Source of the DNA: JBBQXY01 sp051004815
Lineage (GTDB): Bacteria; Chloroflexota; Ktedonobacteria; Ktedonobacterales; Ktedonobacteraceae
NCBI GenBank assembly: GCA_051004815.1
Contig: JBPCJY010000259.1
Span: forward strand, 1 to 23,002
Direction: 5' to 3'
DNA length: 23,002 nt
Position 1 is the stretch's first letter. Each line of letters opens with the position of its first letter. Shown one piece after another: positions 7,558-14,005 of this stretch. The position numbers and the translations under genes are program-made. Below the pieces are notes generated by a model that searched no databases, was not told the DNA's origin, and saw nothing but the letters and a program-made list of their open reading frames with translations.

Positions 7558-8331
7558 TTACGGCGTAATGGCCAACACACGTAGTGGGCTACCGGAGCCG
7601 TTGACGATTTTGAGCGGGGCGGCAATGACGATGGCCCCCGTTGGTGGAAGTTGATCGAGGTTCATCAGGCTGGTGATGCCGAAGCGGCCAGCACCGTGCA
7701 TAAATGTGTGGCTGGGGAAGGGTGGGTCAAAGCCGCCAGCTTGTCCGGCGTCGGTACCGACCGTTTCCACGCCAACGCCGAGGATGTCACGTTCTTTGGC
7801 AAGGTATTGTGAGCATGAGGGGTGAAACCCTGGATTGTGTGAGCCATCGGACTGGATATTGAGAAATTCTTCGCGACCAGTGCGCTTGCTCCATCCCGTG
7901 CGAATCAGTACCCACGCTCCCGTGGGAATACGACCATGCTCACTTTCCCAAGCCTCTACGCGATCAATAGTCAGCAAAAAATCCGGGTTTTGTGCGACGT
8001 CGGCGGTCACATCAATGACACAGGCCGGGCCGATGAACTTGCGTGGAGGAATAGTATCGGTCGAGTTATTGGGCAAGTCTTTGCCAGTGACCCAGTGGAT
8101 TGGTGCGTCAAAATGCGTGCCGGTATGCTCGCCCAGGTTGAGCACGTTCCAGTACCAAGCTGGCCCTCGCTTGTCATAGTGAGAAATCTCGGTGAGCGTT
8201 AATCCTGGTGAGGGTGCAAACATAGGTGGCAGGTCGATCACTGCCGTTTCTGGCTCCAATGGTGAGGTGAGATCGACGATCTTGAGGTGGCCGGAGACAA
8301 GTGCTTCAAGTAGTTGTGTCAAAACTTCCAT
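7558..8331 (-). CDS. Cyclase / kynurenine formamidase-like metal-dependent hydrolase
   Basis: 257 residues of the putative cyclase superfamily (Cyclase, PF04199), which includes bacterial kynurenine formamidase and isatin hydrolase. The metal-binding signature HTGTHFDAPIHW is at about 69-80; VDLTSPL near the N-terminus and GVGVETVGTDAG further on are also family features. ATG 8331 is chosen because AAAGGA lies six bases upstream; the longer reading to 8394 would run into the preceding gene. It is 31 bases after the decarboxylase beta subunit and probably in the same operon. No tryptophan-pathway genes are near, so formamidase activity is not assumed. A ring or amide hydrolysis step on the decarboxylase product or precursor is possible. 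Confidence 0.82.
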   Translation of the reverse strand: MEVLTQLLEALVSGHLKIVDLTSPLEPETAVIDLPPMFAPSPGLTLTEISHYDKRGPAWYWNVLNLGEHTGTHFDAPIHWVTGKDLPNNSTDTIPPRKFIGPACVIDVTADVAQNPDFLLTIDRVEAWESEHGRIPTGAWVLIRTGWSKRTGREEFLNIQSDGSHNPGFHPSCSQYLAKERDILGVGVETVGTDAGQAGGFDPPFPSHTFMHGAGRFGITSLMNLDQLPPTGAIVIAAPLKIVNGSGSPLRVLAITP

Positions 8332-8362
8332 AAAAATCCTTTCTGTTTTAGGAAATAGTCCT

Positions 8363-8944
8363 TTAACGCCCCTGCTTTTGACGCATAGCTTCAAGACTGC
8401 GTTTGAACTGGAAGCGATTCTCTAAAAGCGGTAAGTCCATGATAAATGATTTTGGGCCGATAGCCTCGACCTTGGAGATGATGGTCGTTAACATGTTGCT
8501 GGCCAGGGCATCTTCTACGGCCTCTTTGAGAGCTTCAGGTGTATGTGCTTCCATTACGCGGGGGATGCCGGATGAATGAGCGATGCCCGCGAGGTCGGTG
8601 CCAGTGGAGGTCGCTGTAGGGAAGCCGCCGACGGAGAGCAGGCTCTCATTGTCGAAGACGATGTGTAACAGGTTGGGGGGTTGGTAACGTGCCATCGTGC
8701 TGAGTGTACCCAGGTTCATGAGTAGCGAGCCGTCGCCGTCGATAACGATCACTTTCTGTTCAGGCATGGCGAGCGCGATACCCAGACCCATCGAGGAGGC
8801 CAGGCCCATGGCGTGTTCCAGATAAAAGAAGTTATGGCGGTGTCCCAACGTAAATAGTTCGACGGCTACTGCCCCCATGATGGTGACGACGATACACTCT
8901 TCGAGTTCGGGGTAGATGGCTTGTAAAGCATCTGCGCGTAACAT
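8363..8944 (-). CDS. ThDP-dependent decarboxylase, beta (cofactor-binding) subunit, sulfopyruvate/phosphonopyruvate type
   Basis: 193 residues corresponding to the C-terminal, diphosphate-binding domain of thiamine diphosphate enzymes. The signature GDGSLLMNLGTLSTMA (about 70-85) and VFDNES (about 96-101) bind the diphosphate and metal. The split into two small subunits matches ComD/ComE sulfopyruvate decarboxylase and related phosphonopyruvate decarboxylases. The alpha subunit lies upstream, ending three bases before this start. Expected reaction: non-oxidative decarboxylation of a 2-oxo acid in a heteromeric complex. No coenzyme M or phosphonate genes are visible, so the substrate is open. 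Confidence 0.82.
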   Translation of the reverse strand: MLRADALQAIYPELEECIVVTIMGAVAVELFTLGHRHNFFYLEHAMGLASSMGLGIALAMPEQKVIVIDGDGSLLMNLGTLSTMARYQPPNLLHIVFDNESLLSVGGFPTATSTGTDLAGIAHSSGIPRVMEAHTPEALKEAVEDALASNMLTTIISKVEAIGPKSFIMDLPLLENRFQFKRSLEAMRQKQGR

Positions 8945-8947
8945 GGC

Positions 8948-9460
8948 TTAGTCCTCCCACATCAGTTCGCGTGCTAGCAAGACGGCAACAGGATGTAGCG
9001 AGGCATGCGCCAATGTCTGCGCATCCTTGAGCCGTCGGTAGACGTTGCTGGAGTCGGTCAGGTGCCAGATGGGGATGTTCAAGGCACGCAAAATAGGCTC
9101 GGTCGCCATGCCGCCTTGCGTCTGCCAGGGGTCTTTTTCGCCCATGTGGCCCCGATAACTGATAAGCATCAGCAATGGGATCTTGTAGAGCAGGGCCAGC
9201 GAGACGATGGGGTTGATGGCTGCCAGGAAGCCATGGTTTTGCATTAACAGGGCAGAATTGACGCCCGCCAGATGTGCGCCCGCGGAAATACCAACGGCCT
9301 CTTCCTCCTTGGCGATGCGTACCAGCGTCATGTCCGGGTCATCGTCCGCCATACGCAGCAGGTGGACAAGCCACGTCTCCGGCAAGGCCGACATGATTTT
9401 CACGTCACATGCCTTGAGGGCATCATAGATCAACCTGGAATTAGTGACAGAAACAGGCAT
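8948..9460 (-). CDS. ThDP-dependent decarboxylase, alpha (pyrimidine-binding) subunit
   Basis: 170 residues equal to the N-terminal PYR domain of ThDP enzymes. The segment AKEEEAVGISAGAHLAG (about 50-66) carries the glutamate that activates the cofactor, and LMQNHGFLAAINP is typical of the sulfopyruvate/phosphonopyruvate decarboxylase group. ATG 9460 is chosen over ATG 9475 because GGAGG lies eight bases before it and would otherwise be inside the coding region. It is the first gene of the alpha-beta-cyclase operon. The complete active site forms only with the beta subunit downstream. Confidence 0.82.
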   Translation of the reverse strand: MPVSVTNSRLIYDALKACDVKIMSALPETWLVHLLRMADDDPDMTLVRIAKEEEAVGISAGAHLAGVNSALLMQNHGFLAAINPIVSLALLYKIPLLMLISYRGHMGEKDPWQTQGGMATEPILRALNIPIWHLTDSSNVYRRLKDAQTLAHASLHPVAVLLARELMWED

Positions 9461-9525
9461 AAATATGTCCTCCATATTTAAGAAGGGTTTTACGCACTAT
9501 GCAAAATAATCGTTGCGATAGGCTA

Positions 9526-9573
9526 AGTATAGCATAAAATTATGCTCTATTCGTCTTAAAAATCGGGTATACT
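9526..9573. promoter_or_regulatory. Divergent control region between decarboxylase operon and hicB
   Basis: Two TATACT boxes face outward: minus strand at 9526-9531 and plus strand at 9568-9573. Between and overlapping them is a perfect 6-bp inverted repeat with a four-base loop (AGCATA 9531-9536, TATGCT 9541-9546). The -35 boxes are poor on both sides, which fits activator dependence or weak promoters. HicB antitoxins usually bind their own promoter, so the dyad may be its operator. Confidence 0.4.
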
Positions 9574-9604
9574 GTTGGATACAGTCTATAAGGGAGGTGT
9601 TATT

Positions 9605-9817
9605 ATGACGGTACGAACGTTTACGGCAGTTATTCATAAAGAGGATGACCTGTATGTTGCGGAATGCCCGGAGGTGGGTACGGCCAGCCAGGGATATACT
9701 ATTGAGGAAGCTATTGCTAATCTGAAAGAGGCCACAGAACTTTACCTTGAAGAGTTTCCAATGCCTGAAGTCAGTCGTTCGATCTTAACCACTTTTGAGG
9801 CAACCTATGCCGCCTAA
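9605..9817 (+). CDS. hicB: HicB-family antitoxin-like protein, orphan
   Basis: 70 residues with the HicB partial RNase H fold pattern: TFTAVIHKEDDLYVAECPEV, then GTASQGYTIEEAIANLKEA and LYLEEF. ATG 9605 is selected because AAGGGAGGTG lies seven bases upstream. HicB neutralises the mRNA interferase HicA. Here the hicA start codon overlaps the hicB stop (ATG 9807), but the toxin frame ends after 25 residues, so this antitoxin has lost its partner. No separate DNA-binding domain is obvious at the C-terminus. It may persist as an anti-toxin against other HicA proteins or as a decaying leftover. Confidence 0.82.
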   Translation: MTVRTFTAVIHKEDDLYVAECPEVGTASQGYTIEEAIANLKEATELYLEEFPMPEVSRSILTTFEATYAA

Positions 9818-9884
9818 ACTACCTCGTGTTTCGGCAGTTTTGTCTATCTCCTACTTTTCTTCCGTCCCCTCTCCTCCACAATAG
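9807..9884 (+). pseudogene. hicA: Truncated hicA toxin remnant
   Basis: The frame starts at ATG 9807, overlapping the hicB stop by 11 bases, and reads MPPKLPRVSA. This closely resembles the start of HicA toxins of the hicB-hicA arrangement (MPKLPRVSGREV...). After about residue 10 the homology disappears and a TAG follows at 9882. The double-stranded RNA-binding fold and the conserved catalytic His are absent. A deletion or replacement of the rest of hicA is inferred. Confidence 0.6.
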
Positions 9885-9998
9885 CATTCTTTTTGCCCAC
9901 CGTGTAGCTTTGCGGTATCCCTTAAACGTGTAGATAGTGAAATGCAATCAATGGCAATACCATGTGCTATGAGGAATGAATGCAGAAGGAGAAATGCA

Positions 9999-10433
9999 AT
10001 GTGTTTGAGTTGTGGCTGTGGACAGCCAAATGACGATCATGGCGATGCACGTAATATCACGATGAACGATCTTAACCAGGCGGCTGAGGCGGCTGGAACG
10101 ACTCGCGATAAAGTGCTACAAAATATCACGAACGGTACACAGTCTGGTTCTTCCACCAACGAACAGAGCCAACAACCTGCCTATAATCGGGCGCAAGCCC
10201 AACAGAACAAAGCTGGGGTGCAAAACCAACAAGGGCCTGTTGGCCAGCAAACGCAGCACGGATTTAATGATCAGACCAGTAACGAGGAGAATAACTACGG
10301 TCAGCTTTATTCGCAGCCAGGAACGCCTGGCACCACACAAGGGCAGGAATCGGGTACAGCGTGGCGACAAGACTCAGAGAATGTTAATTATGAATCGCCA
10401 AGAGAGCCTAAGCAGGAACCTAAACGTTCGTAA
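9999..10433 (+). CDS. Low-complexity Gln/Asn-rich protein with MCLSCGCG N-terminus
   Basis: 144 residues. The N-terminus MCLSCGCGQPNDDHGD, followed by RNITMNDLNQAAEAAG, is a recurring uncharacterised family in Ktedonobacteria and other soil bacteria. The three cysteines and His/Asp cluster could bind metal. From about residue 50 onward it is hydrophilic and disordered, dominated by Gln, Asn, Gly and Ser. ATG 9999 is chosen because AAGGAG lies seven bases upstream. It precedes an Hsp20-like gene by 70 bases, suggesting a shared stress role. Function is unknown. Confidence 0.75.
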   Translation: MCLSCGCGQPNDDHGDARNITMNDLNQAAEAAGTTRDKVLQNITNGTQSGSSTNEQSQQPAYNRAQAQQNKAGVQNQQGPVGQQTQHGFNDQTSNEENNYGQLYSQPGTPGTTQGQESGTAWRQDSENVNYESPREPKQEPKRS

Positions 10434-10503
10434 AGCTTGCCCTTGCGCACTGCCAGAGGCAATAAGAATTGAATAATTATCGGTAGCGGGAGAAAGAAAG
10501 ACA

Positions 10504-10893
10504 ATGCAAGAACAGGCGAAATTACAGCAGATTCCACTGAAAGTGTATCGTACAGAGGAGCGTTTGATGGTGGCGGCTCCTATGCCGGGTTTACAGCCAG
10601 ACGATATCATGGTAGAGGTTACTGGCAATGGGCATCTGCTACTGCAAGGCGACTTGCGGGGGATGCTCAAGGACGTCAAAGAACTGTTGTTGGATGAATG
10701 GAGCGTGGGTGGCTACTATCGTGAACTACCCTTGCCCGTGGCTGTCGATGCAACCCTTGCGAACGTGTCTTATGGCAATGGCGTACTGGTCGTGACTCTC
10801 CCTATCAGCGAAACCACGCGGCCAGCGCGACTCACCCTGGAAACTATTGGGCCAGACCACGGTCAACGCTTTGGCAACGCGGGACAGTTGTAG
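10504..10893 (+). CDS. Hsp20 / alpha-crystallin-like small heat shock protein
   Basis: 129 residues carrying the alpha-crystallin beta-sandwich: VYRTEERLMVAAPMPGLQPDDI (strands 1-3) up to the end signature YRELPLPVAVDATLANVSYG followed by NGVLVVTLPI. The A-x(n)-GVLxxxLP pattern is diagnostic. The N-terminal arm is short and there is no C-terminal IxI/V motif, so oligomerisation may be limited. It would bind unfolding proteins in the cytoplasm. A GGGAGA tract lies just before the ATG. It may be co-transcribed with the MCLSCGCG protein. No CIRCE or other heat-shock operator was seen. Confidence 0.8.
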   Translation: MQEQAKLQQIPLKVYRTEERLMVAAPMPGLQPDDIMVEVTGNGHLLLQGDLRGMLKDVKELLLDEWSVGGYYRELPLPVAVDATLANVSYGNGVLVVTLPISETTRPARLTLETIGPDHGQRFGNAGQL

Positions 10894-10917
10894 GAGCGCA
10901 GTTCATTGTGCTCCTAC
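10890..10917 (+). terminator. Weak hairpin at the end of the Hsp20-like gene
   Basis: An 11-bp stem with one G-T pair (10890-10900 with 10907-10917) and a six-base loop spans the stop codon at 10891-10893. No T run follows, so it is at best a weak or factor-assisted terminator. It separates the Hsp20 gene from the fluoride promoter. Confidence 0.35.
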
Positions 10918-10939
10918 TCAAGGTGGGTTATCATCGTAC

Positions 10940-10969
10940 TTGAAGATGCTTCCTTGTATACCGTATACT
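10940..10969 (+). promoter_or_regulatory. Promoter of the fluoride-resistance operon
   Basis: TTGAAG (10940-10945), an 18-base spacer and TATACT (10964-10969). The expected transcript starts near 10976, about 11 bases before the riboswitch aptamer. Confidence 0.7.
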
Positions 10970-10986
10970 ATTTTTGACAACTAAAT

Positions 10987-11040
10987 CTCGCGATGAGGCT
11001 CGCGTAATACAATGCCACATGGTGGCTAATGGCTTCTACC
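10987..11040 (+). promoter_or_regulatory. Fluoride riboswitch (crcB motif RNA)
   Basis: The RNA closely follows the known fluoride aptamer. The stem CGCG (10989-10992) with CGCG (11001-11004) encloses the conserved loop ATGAGGCT. After a joining segment comes the second stem, GCCAC (11014-11018) with GTGGC (11022-11026). Then follows the conserved TAATGGCTTCTAC (11027-11039), whose GGCTTC part can pair back to GATGAGGC. The layout aligns nearly base for base with the Thermotoga aptamer I remember, which has GATGAGGC, a hairpin, then TGATGGCCTCTAC. It lies upstream of two fluoride channel genes, which confirms the assignment by context. Fluoride plus magnesium should stabilise the fold and keep 11033-11039 out of the terminator. 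Confidence 0.92.
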
Positions 11041-11081
11041 GCTATCCAGCATCTCATGTTGGGGGCTGTAGGAGTTTTTTT
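11033..11081 (+). terminator. Expression-platform terminator of the fluoride riboswitch
   Basis: CTTCTAC (11033-11039) can pair with GTAGGAG (11068-11074), and an inner stem CCAGCAT (11046-11052) pairs with ATGTTGG (11056-11062). Seven T residues (11075-11081) follow. The outer 5' arm is the last part of the aptamer, so ligand-bound aptamer and terminator exclude each other: an ON switch by antitermination. Confidence 0.85.
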
Positions 11082-11182
11082 ATACTCTTTACGATGGATT
11101 GTAATTGGCATAGTGGGCGTGAATGAAGGGCTTTTGTGCTATACTACCTGCGGAATCTTGCGGCAAGGAGGATAGAGGTACA

Positions 11183-12535
11183 GTGAGCTTACTACGCCAG
11201 GGCAAGGCACAGTCCTTGACGATCTACCTGGGTGAGTCTGATCAATGGCAGGGAATGCCATTGTACGTGGCGATTGTGCAATATTTACGCGAGCGAGGTT
11301 GCGCGGGTGCGACGGTGACGCGAGCCGTGGCTGGCTACGGTGCGGGTTCGCGCTTACATGAAAGCGGAGGGTGGCGTTTGTCCTCCGATGCACCGCTAGT
11401 GATACAGGTGATTGACGCACCTGAGCGTCTACAGCGACTTCTGCCGGGGTTGGAAGAGATGCTCAATGGTGGTTTAATGACATTGCACGAGGTAGAGGTG
11501 CTGAAATATACGCATGCGCGTCCGCGTGGTCTGCCGACCAAATTGCCTGTACGGCAGGTGATGGAGGCAACCATCACAAGTGTAAGCCTGGATACACCTG
11601 TGGCTACTATTATAGACGCGTTACTGGATGCGCCTTTTCGTACTATGCCCGTGGTGGATGGGCAGCAGCATTTGCAAGGTATCATCAGCACAGGTGATCT
11701 TATCAATGCAGGGGTATTGCCGATGCGTCGCGGTTTAGTGCGTACCGCGCTGGAGTTAGATACCGCCTCGGCAGAGGCAGTGGAAGTCCCTATGGAGCAG
11801 GCCCGACAAAGCCAGTTGACCGCACAGGATATTATGAATCGCCAGGTGCGGACGGTTGGCCCACAGCAATCTATTCGTGAGGCCGCTGAAATTATGCTGA
11901 CCACTGGTTTACGTCGTCTGCCCGTGGTGGAAGCGAACGGTATTCTGGTAGGGATGGTATCGCGTGCTGACCTGTTGCAGGTAATTGTGACGAGTCCGTT
12001 GATGAGCACACATTCTAGTAGCGGAACGCAGCCATTACGCCGCACGAGCTCACTTCCCGCTCTGACCGCGCAACAGCAGCCGATAGTAGCCTATATCGAT
12101 ACCGATGTCGCCACCGTTGGCACTCAGACGCCGCTAGCCGAGGTGATTGATGCCTTGACCCTCTCGACGCTCAAGCGGGTGATTGTGACAAACGCTGATA
12201 GGCAGGTACAAGGCATCATCAGCGATGTGGATGTTCTCAAGCGCATCCAGGATGAGGGCCGTCCAGGGGTATTGGGTGTGCTGGCGGGTTGGGCGCGTGG
12301 CAAGCCGGGGCGATTGCCCACGGGCGTGTTACGGACAAATCTGGGCAAGGCCCGTGTTGCTGCCGACATTATGAATCAGCAGGTCGTGACGGTAAACGAC
12401 ACAAACACAGTGCAGGAGACGATTGAAAAAATGATTGTCACAAAAACAAAAGTGTTACCTGTGCTGAATGCAGAGCGGCAGCTACTTGGTGTGGTGGGAC
12501 GCTCAGATTTACTGCGCATACTATTAGAGGGATGA
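11183..12535 (+). CDS. DUF190 protein fused to four CBS domains
   Basis: 450 residues from GTG 11183. Residues 10-112 are a DUF190 domain (PII-like fold; AQSLTIYLGESDQWQG, then GATVTRAVAGYGAG). Four CBS motifs follow at about 121-177, 212-269, 301-356 and 391-449, each with the DIM/VM...PVV/PVL...GIIS/GMVS pattern; they make two Bateman modules that usually bind adenine nucleotides. GTG 11183 is preferred over ATG 11123: GAGG precedes it, DUF190 homology begins soon after, and ATG 11123 has no ribosome site. DUF190 proteins commonly accompany fluoride channels but their role is unknown. The stop overlaps the next start (ATGA). A regulatory role over the channel, sensing nucleotide state, is inferred. 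Confidence 0.85.
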   Translation: MSLLRQGKAQSLTIYLGESDQWQGMPLYVAIVQYLRERGCAGATVTRAVAGYGAGSRLHESGGWRLSSDAPLVIQVIDAPERLQRLLPGLEEMLNGGLMTLHEVEVLKYTHARPRGLPTKLPVRQVMEATITSVSLDTPVATIIDALLDAPFRTMPVVDGQQHLQGIISTGDLINAGVLPMRRGLVRTALELDTASAEAVEVPMEQARQSQLTAQDIMNRQVRTVGPQQSIREAAEIMLTTGLRRLPVVEANGILVGMVSRADLLQVIVTSPLMSTHSSSGTQPLRRTSSLPALTAQQQPIVAYIDTDVATVGTQTPLAEVIDALTLSTLKRVIVTNADRQVQGIISDVDVLKRIQDEGRPGVLGVLAGWARGKPGRLPTGVLRTNLGKARVAADIMNQQVVTVNDTNTVQETIEKMIVTKTKVLPVLNAERQLLGVVGRSDLLRILLEG

Positions 12536-12903
12536 CCATAGAAATGACCAGAGCGATAAGCGGACGACAATCGTTACCGCGACAAGGGAAACGAGTGCGT
12601 ATATTCATCGGTGAAGCAGAGCAATGGCAGGGCAAACTGCTCTACCGGGCGATTGTTGAGCTTGCGCAGCAACAGGGCATCCGGGGAGCTACGGTGCTAC
12701 GAGGCATAGAAGGCTTTGGGCCGGCGCATCATCTTTCGACCGAGCGACTGCCCGATATTGCCGACAATCTGCCACTGATTATAGAGATCGTAGAGAGCGC
12801 GGAACAGGTAGAGCTATTGTTGCCCCTATTGGATCGCATTGTGCAACGCGGCATGATTACCGTGACACCCGTTGAAATCGTCTATAGTGGGAGCGCACGA
12901 TGA
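12532..12903 (+). CDS. DUF190 (PII-like) protein
   Basis: 123 residues, a single DUF190 domain (RVRIFIGEAEQWQGKLLYRAIVE, then GATVLRGIEGFG, ending GMITVTPVEIVYSG). It is clearly paralogous to the DUF190 part of the preceding gene: LGESDQWQGMPLY compares with IGEAEQWQGKLLY. The fold resembles PII signal-transduction trimers, so hetero-trimers with the CBS-fused paralogue are conceivable. It overlaps its neighbours by four bases on both sides (ATGA), implying tight translational coupling. Confidence 0.87.
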   Translation: MTIEMTRAISGRQSLPRQGKRVRIFIGEAEQWQGKLLYRAIVELAQQQGIRGATVLRGIEGFGPAHHLSTERLPDIADNLPLIIEIVESAEQVELLLPLLDRIVQRGMITVTPVEIVYSGSAR

Positions 12904-13295
12904 CCTTTACGTCATTCATACCCTTGCTCCAAACATGTTTCGTGGGATTGGCCGGGGCCTTGGGAGCCTTGACTCGTTATCTGCTGGGGCGGTACATCGC
13001 GGAAAGAGCTGGTGCTCAATTTCCATTAGGTACCCTGCTGATCAATGTAACAGGCGCATTCGTGATTGGGCTGATTTTTTCGTTGACCACGCGTAAACTG
13101 CTGAGTCCTGCTTTACAAGCTATTCTTGCTACAGGTTTCCTGGGCGGCTATACGACGTTTAGCACGATGAACTGGGAAGGCGTGCAGCTTGCGCGTGGTG
13201 GTAGTACGCGTATGAGTATGCTCTATTTTGGAGGCAGCTTTGCCCTTGGTCTGCTCGCGGTCAGCCTGGGCTTGTTAGTAGGGTGGTGGCTCTAG
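12900..13295 (+). CDS. fluC: Fluoride ion channel FluC/CrcB, subunit 1
   Basis: 131 residues with four hydrophobic segments. Family motifs are GALGALTRYLLGR (about 19-31), LGTLLINVTGAFVIG (43-57) with the conserved Asn49, and GFLGGYTTFSTMNWE (79-93) with the phenylalanine/serine box that lines the fluoride pore. FluC is a dual-topology dimer that lets fluoride leave the cytoplasm. It overlaps the DUF190 stop by four bases, and its own stop is two bases before the second channel gene. The riboswitch at 10987-11040 should induce it under fluoride. Confidence 0.93.
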   Translation: MTFTSFIPLLQTCFVGLAGALGALTRYLLGRYIAERAGAQFPLGTLLINVTGAFVIGLIFSLTTRKLLSPALQAILATGFLGGYTTFSTMNWEGVQLARGGSTRMSMLYFGGSFALGLLAVSLGLLVGWWL

Positions 13296-13297
13296 TG

Positions 13298-13825
13298 ATG
13301 ACCGTGCTTTCGGAACGACGCCGTATTCTTGCCGTCCTCGCTGGCGGTTTCTGTGGTACGGTGACACGGTATCTGCTCAGTATCGTTGTGCAAGCTTGGT
13401 TGGGCAAAGGCTGGCCGTATGATATTCTCCTCATCAATATAACCGGTGCATTTGTATTGGCATTTGTGACCACCCTGGCCGACGCAACCTTCCTGGTTGG
13501 GCCAACGCGGCGCATGTTTATCAATGTTGGCTTCCTCGGCGCGTATACCACGTTCAGCAGCCTCGCGCTCGGCGACGTGTTGCTCTCCCGCGATGGGCAG
13601 TGGCTATTCGCTGCGCTATACCTGTTACTCAGCTTGCTCGGTGGGATAGTAGCGGTACTGGTTGGTGATGCAACCGGGCGTTGGTTTATTAGCAAAACCC
13701 GCCATTCCAACAAACCCATCAAAGCATGGACAACTTCACCCCTGAAAAAGATACCCCAGGGCGAACATGTGGATGTACAAGATGATGTGTTGTTGGGGGA
13801 TGTGAGGAGGGGTAGGGAGAAGTAA
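13298..13825 (+). CDS. fluC: Fluoride ion channel FluC/CrcB, subunit 2, with C-terminal tail
   Basis: 175 residues. Motifs: GTVTRYLLS, ILLINITGAFVLAF with the conserved Asn, and NVGFLGAYTTFSSLALGD. Compared with subunit 1, the G-T before LLIN is replaced by Y-D and the segment after TTFS differs, consistent with a diverged partner of a heterodimeric channel. Unusually it carries about 50 extra charged C-terminal residues after the fourth membrane segment (about 127 onward, ending GDVRRGREK), likely cytoplasmic or exposed. ATG 13298 is chosen: AGGGTGG precedes it and it follows the upstream stop by two bases; an in-frame GTG at 13283 is possible. Confidence 0.9.
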   Translation: MTVLSERRRILAVLAGGFCGTVTRYLLSIVVQAWLGKGWPYDILLINITGAFVLAFVTTLADATFLVGPTRRMFINVGFLGAYTTFSSLALGDVLLSRDGQWLFAALYLLLSLLGGIVAVLVGDATGRWFISKTRHSNKPIKAWTTSPLKKIPQGEHVDVQDDVLLGDVRRGREK

Positions 13826-13925
13826 TGGGTACTACTCCCCTATTCAGGCGTTCCACAGTTTTCCCAACCTTGCCCACCCTTTCGCCATATGAAACGGCTC
13901 ACAGAGCCATCTTCGTCCATGGTAG

Positions 13926-13946
13926 GGGTACCCTTTACGGGTACCC
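13926..13946. repeat. Paired palindromes GGGTACCC
   Basis: Two copies of the self-complementary octamer GGGTACCC (13926-13933 and 13939-13946) are separated by TTTAC, forming a 21-base hairpin in the convergent gap between the second fluC gene and the lactonase gene. There is no T run, so a termination role is uncertain. The rest of 13826-14005 shows no gene. Confidence 0.5.
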
Positions 13947-14005
13947 TGGGGCGGTTGGGATGGCGTTTTCTACCGTAATGCTCACCAACTTTTGTTACTA
14001 CATCC

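Noticed and set aside
11137..11145. TGCTATACT as an extended -10 promoter after the riboswitch
   Set aside because: No -35 box; the upstream promoter and riboswitch explain expression. A minor constitutive promoter cannot be excluded.
11123..11182. ATG 11123 as start of the DUF190-CBS gene
   Set aside because: No ribosome site, no family similarity in the extra 20 residues; GTG 11183 has a GAGG-containing leader.
11335..12045. 236-residue minus-strand frame
   Set aside because: Antisense of the CBS region; composition rich in Ser/Arg/Thr and no domain pattern.
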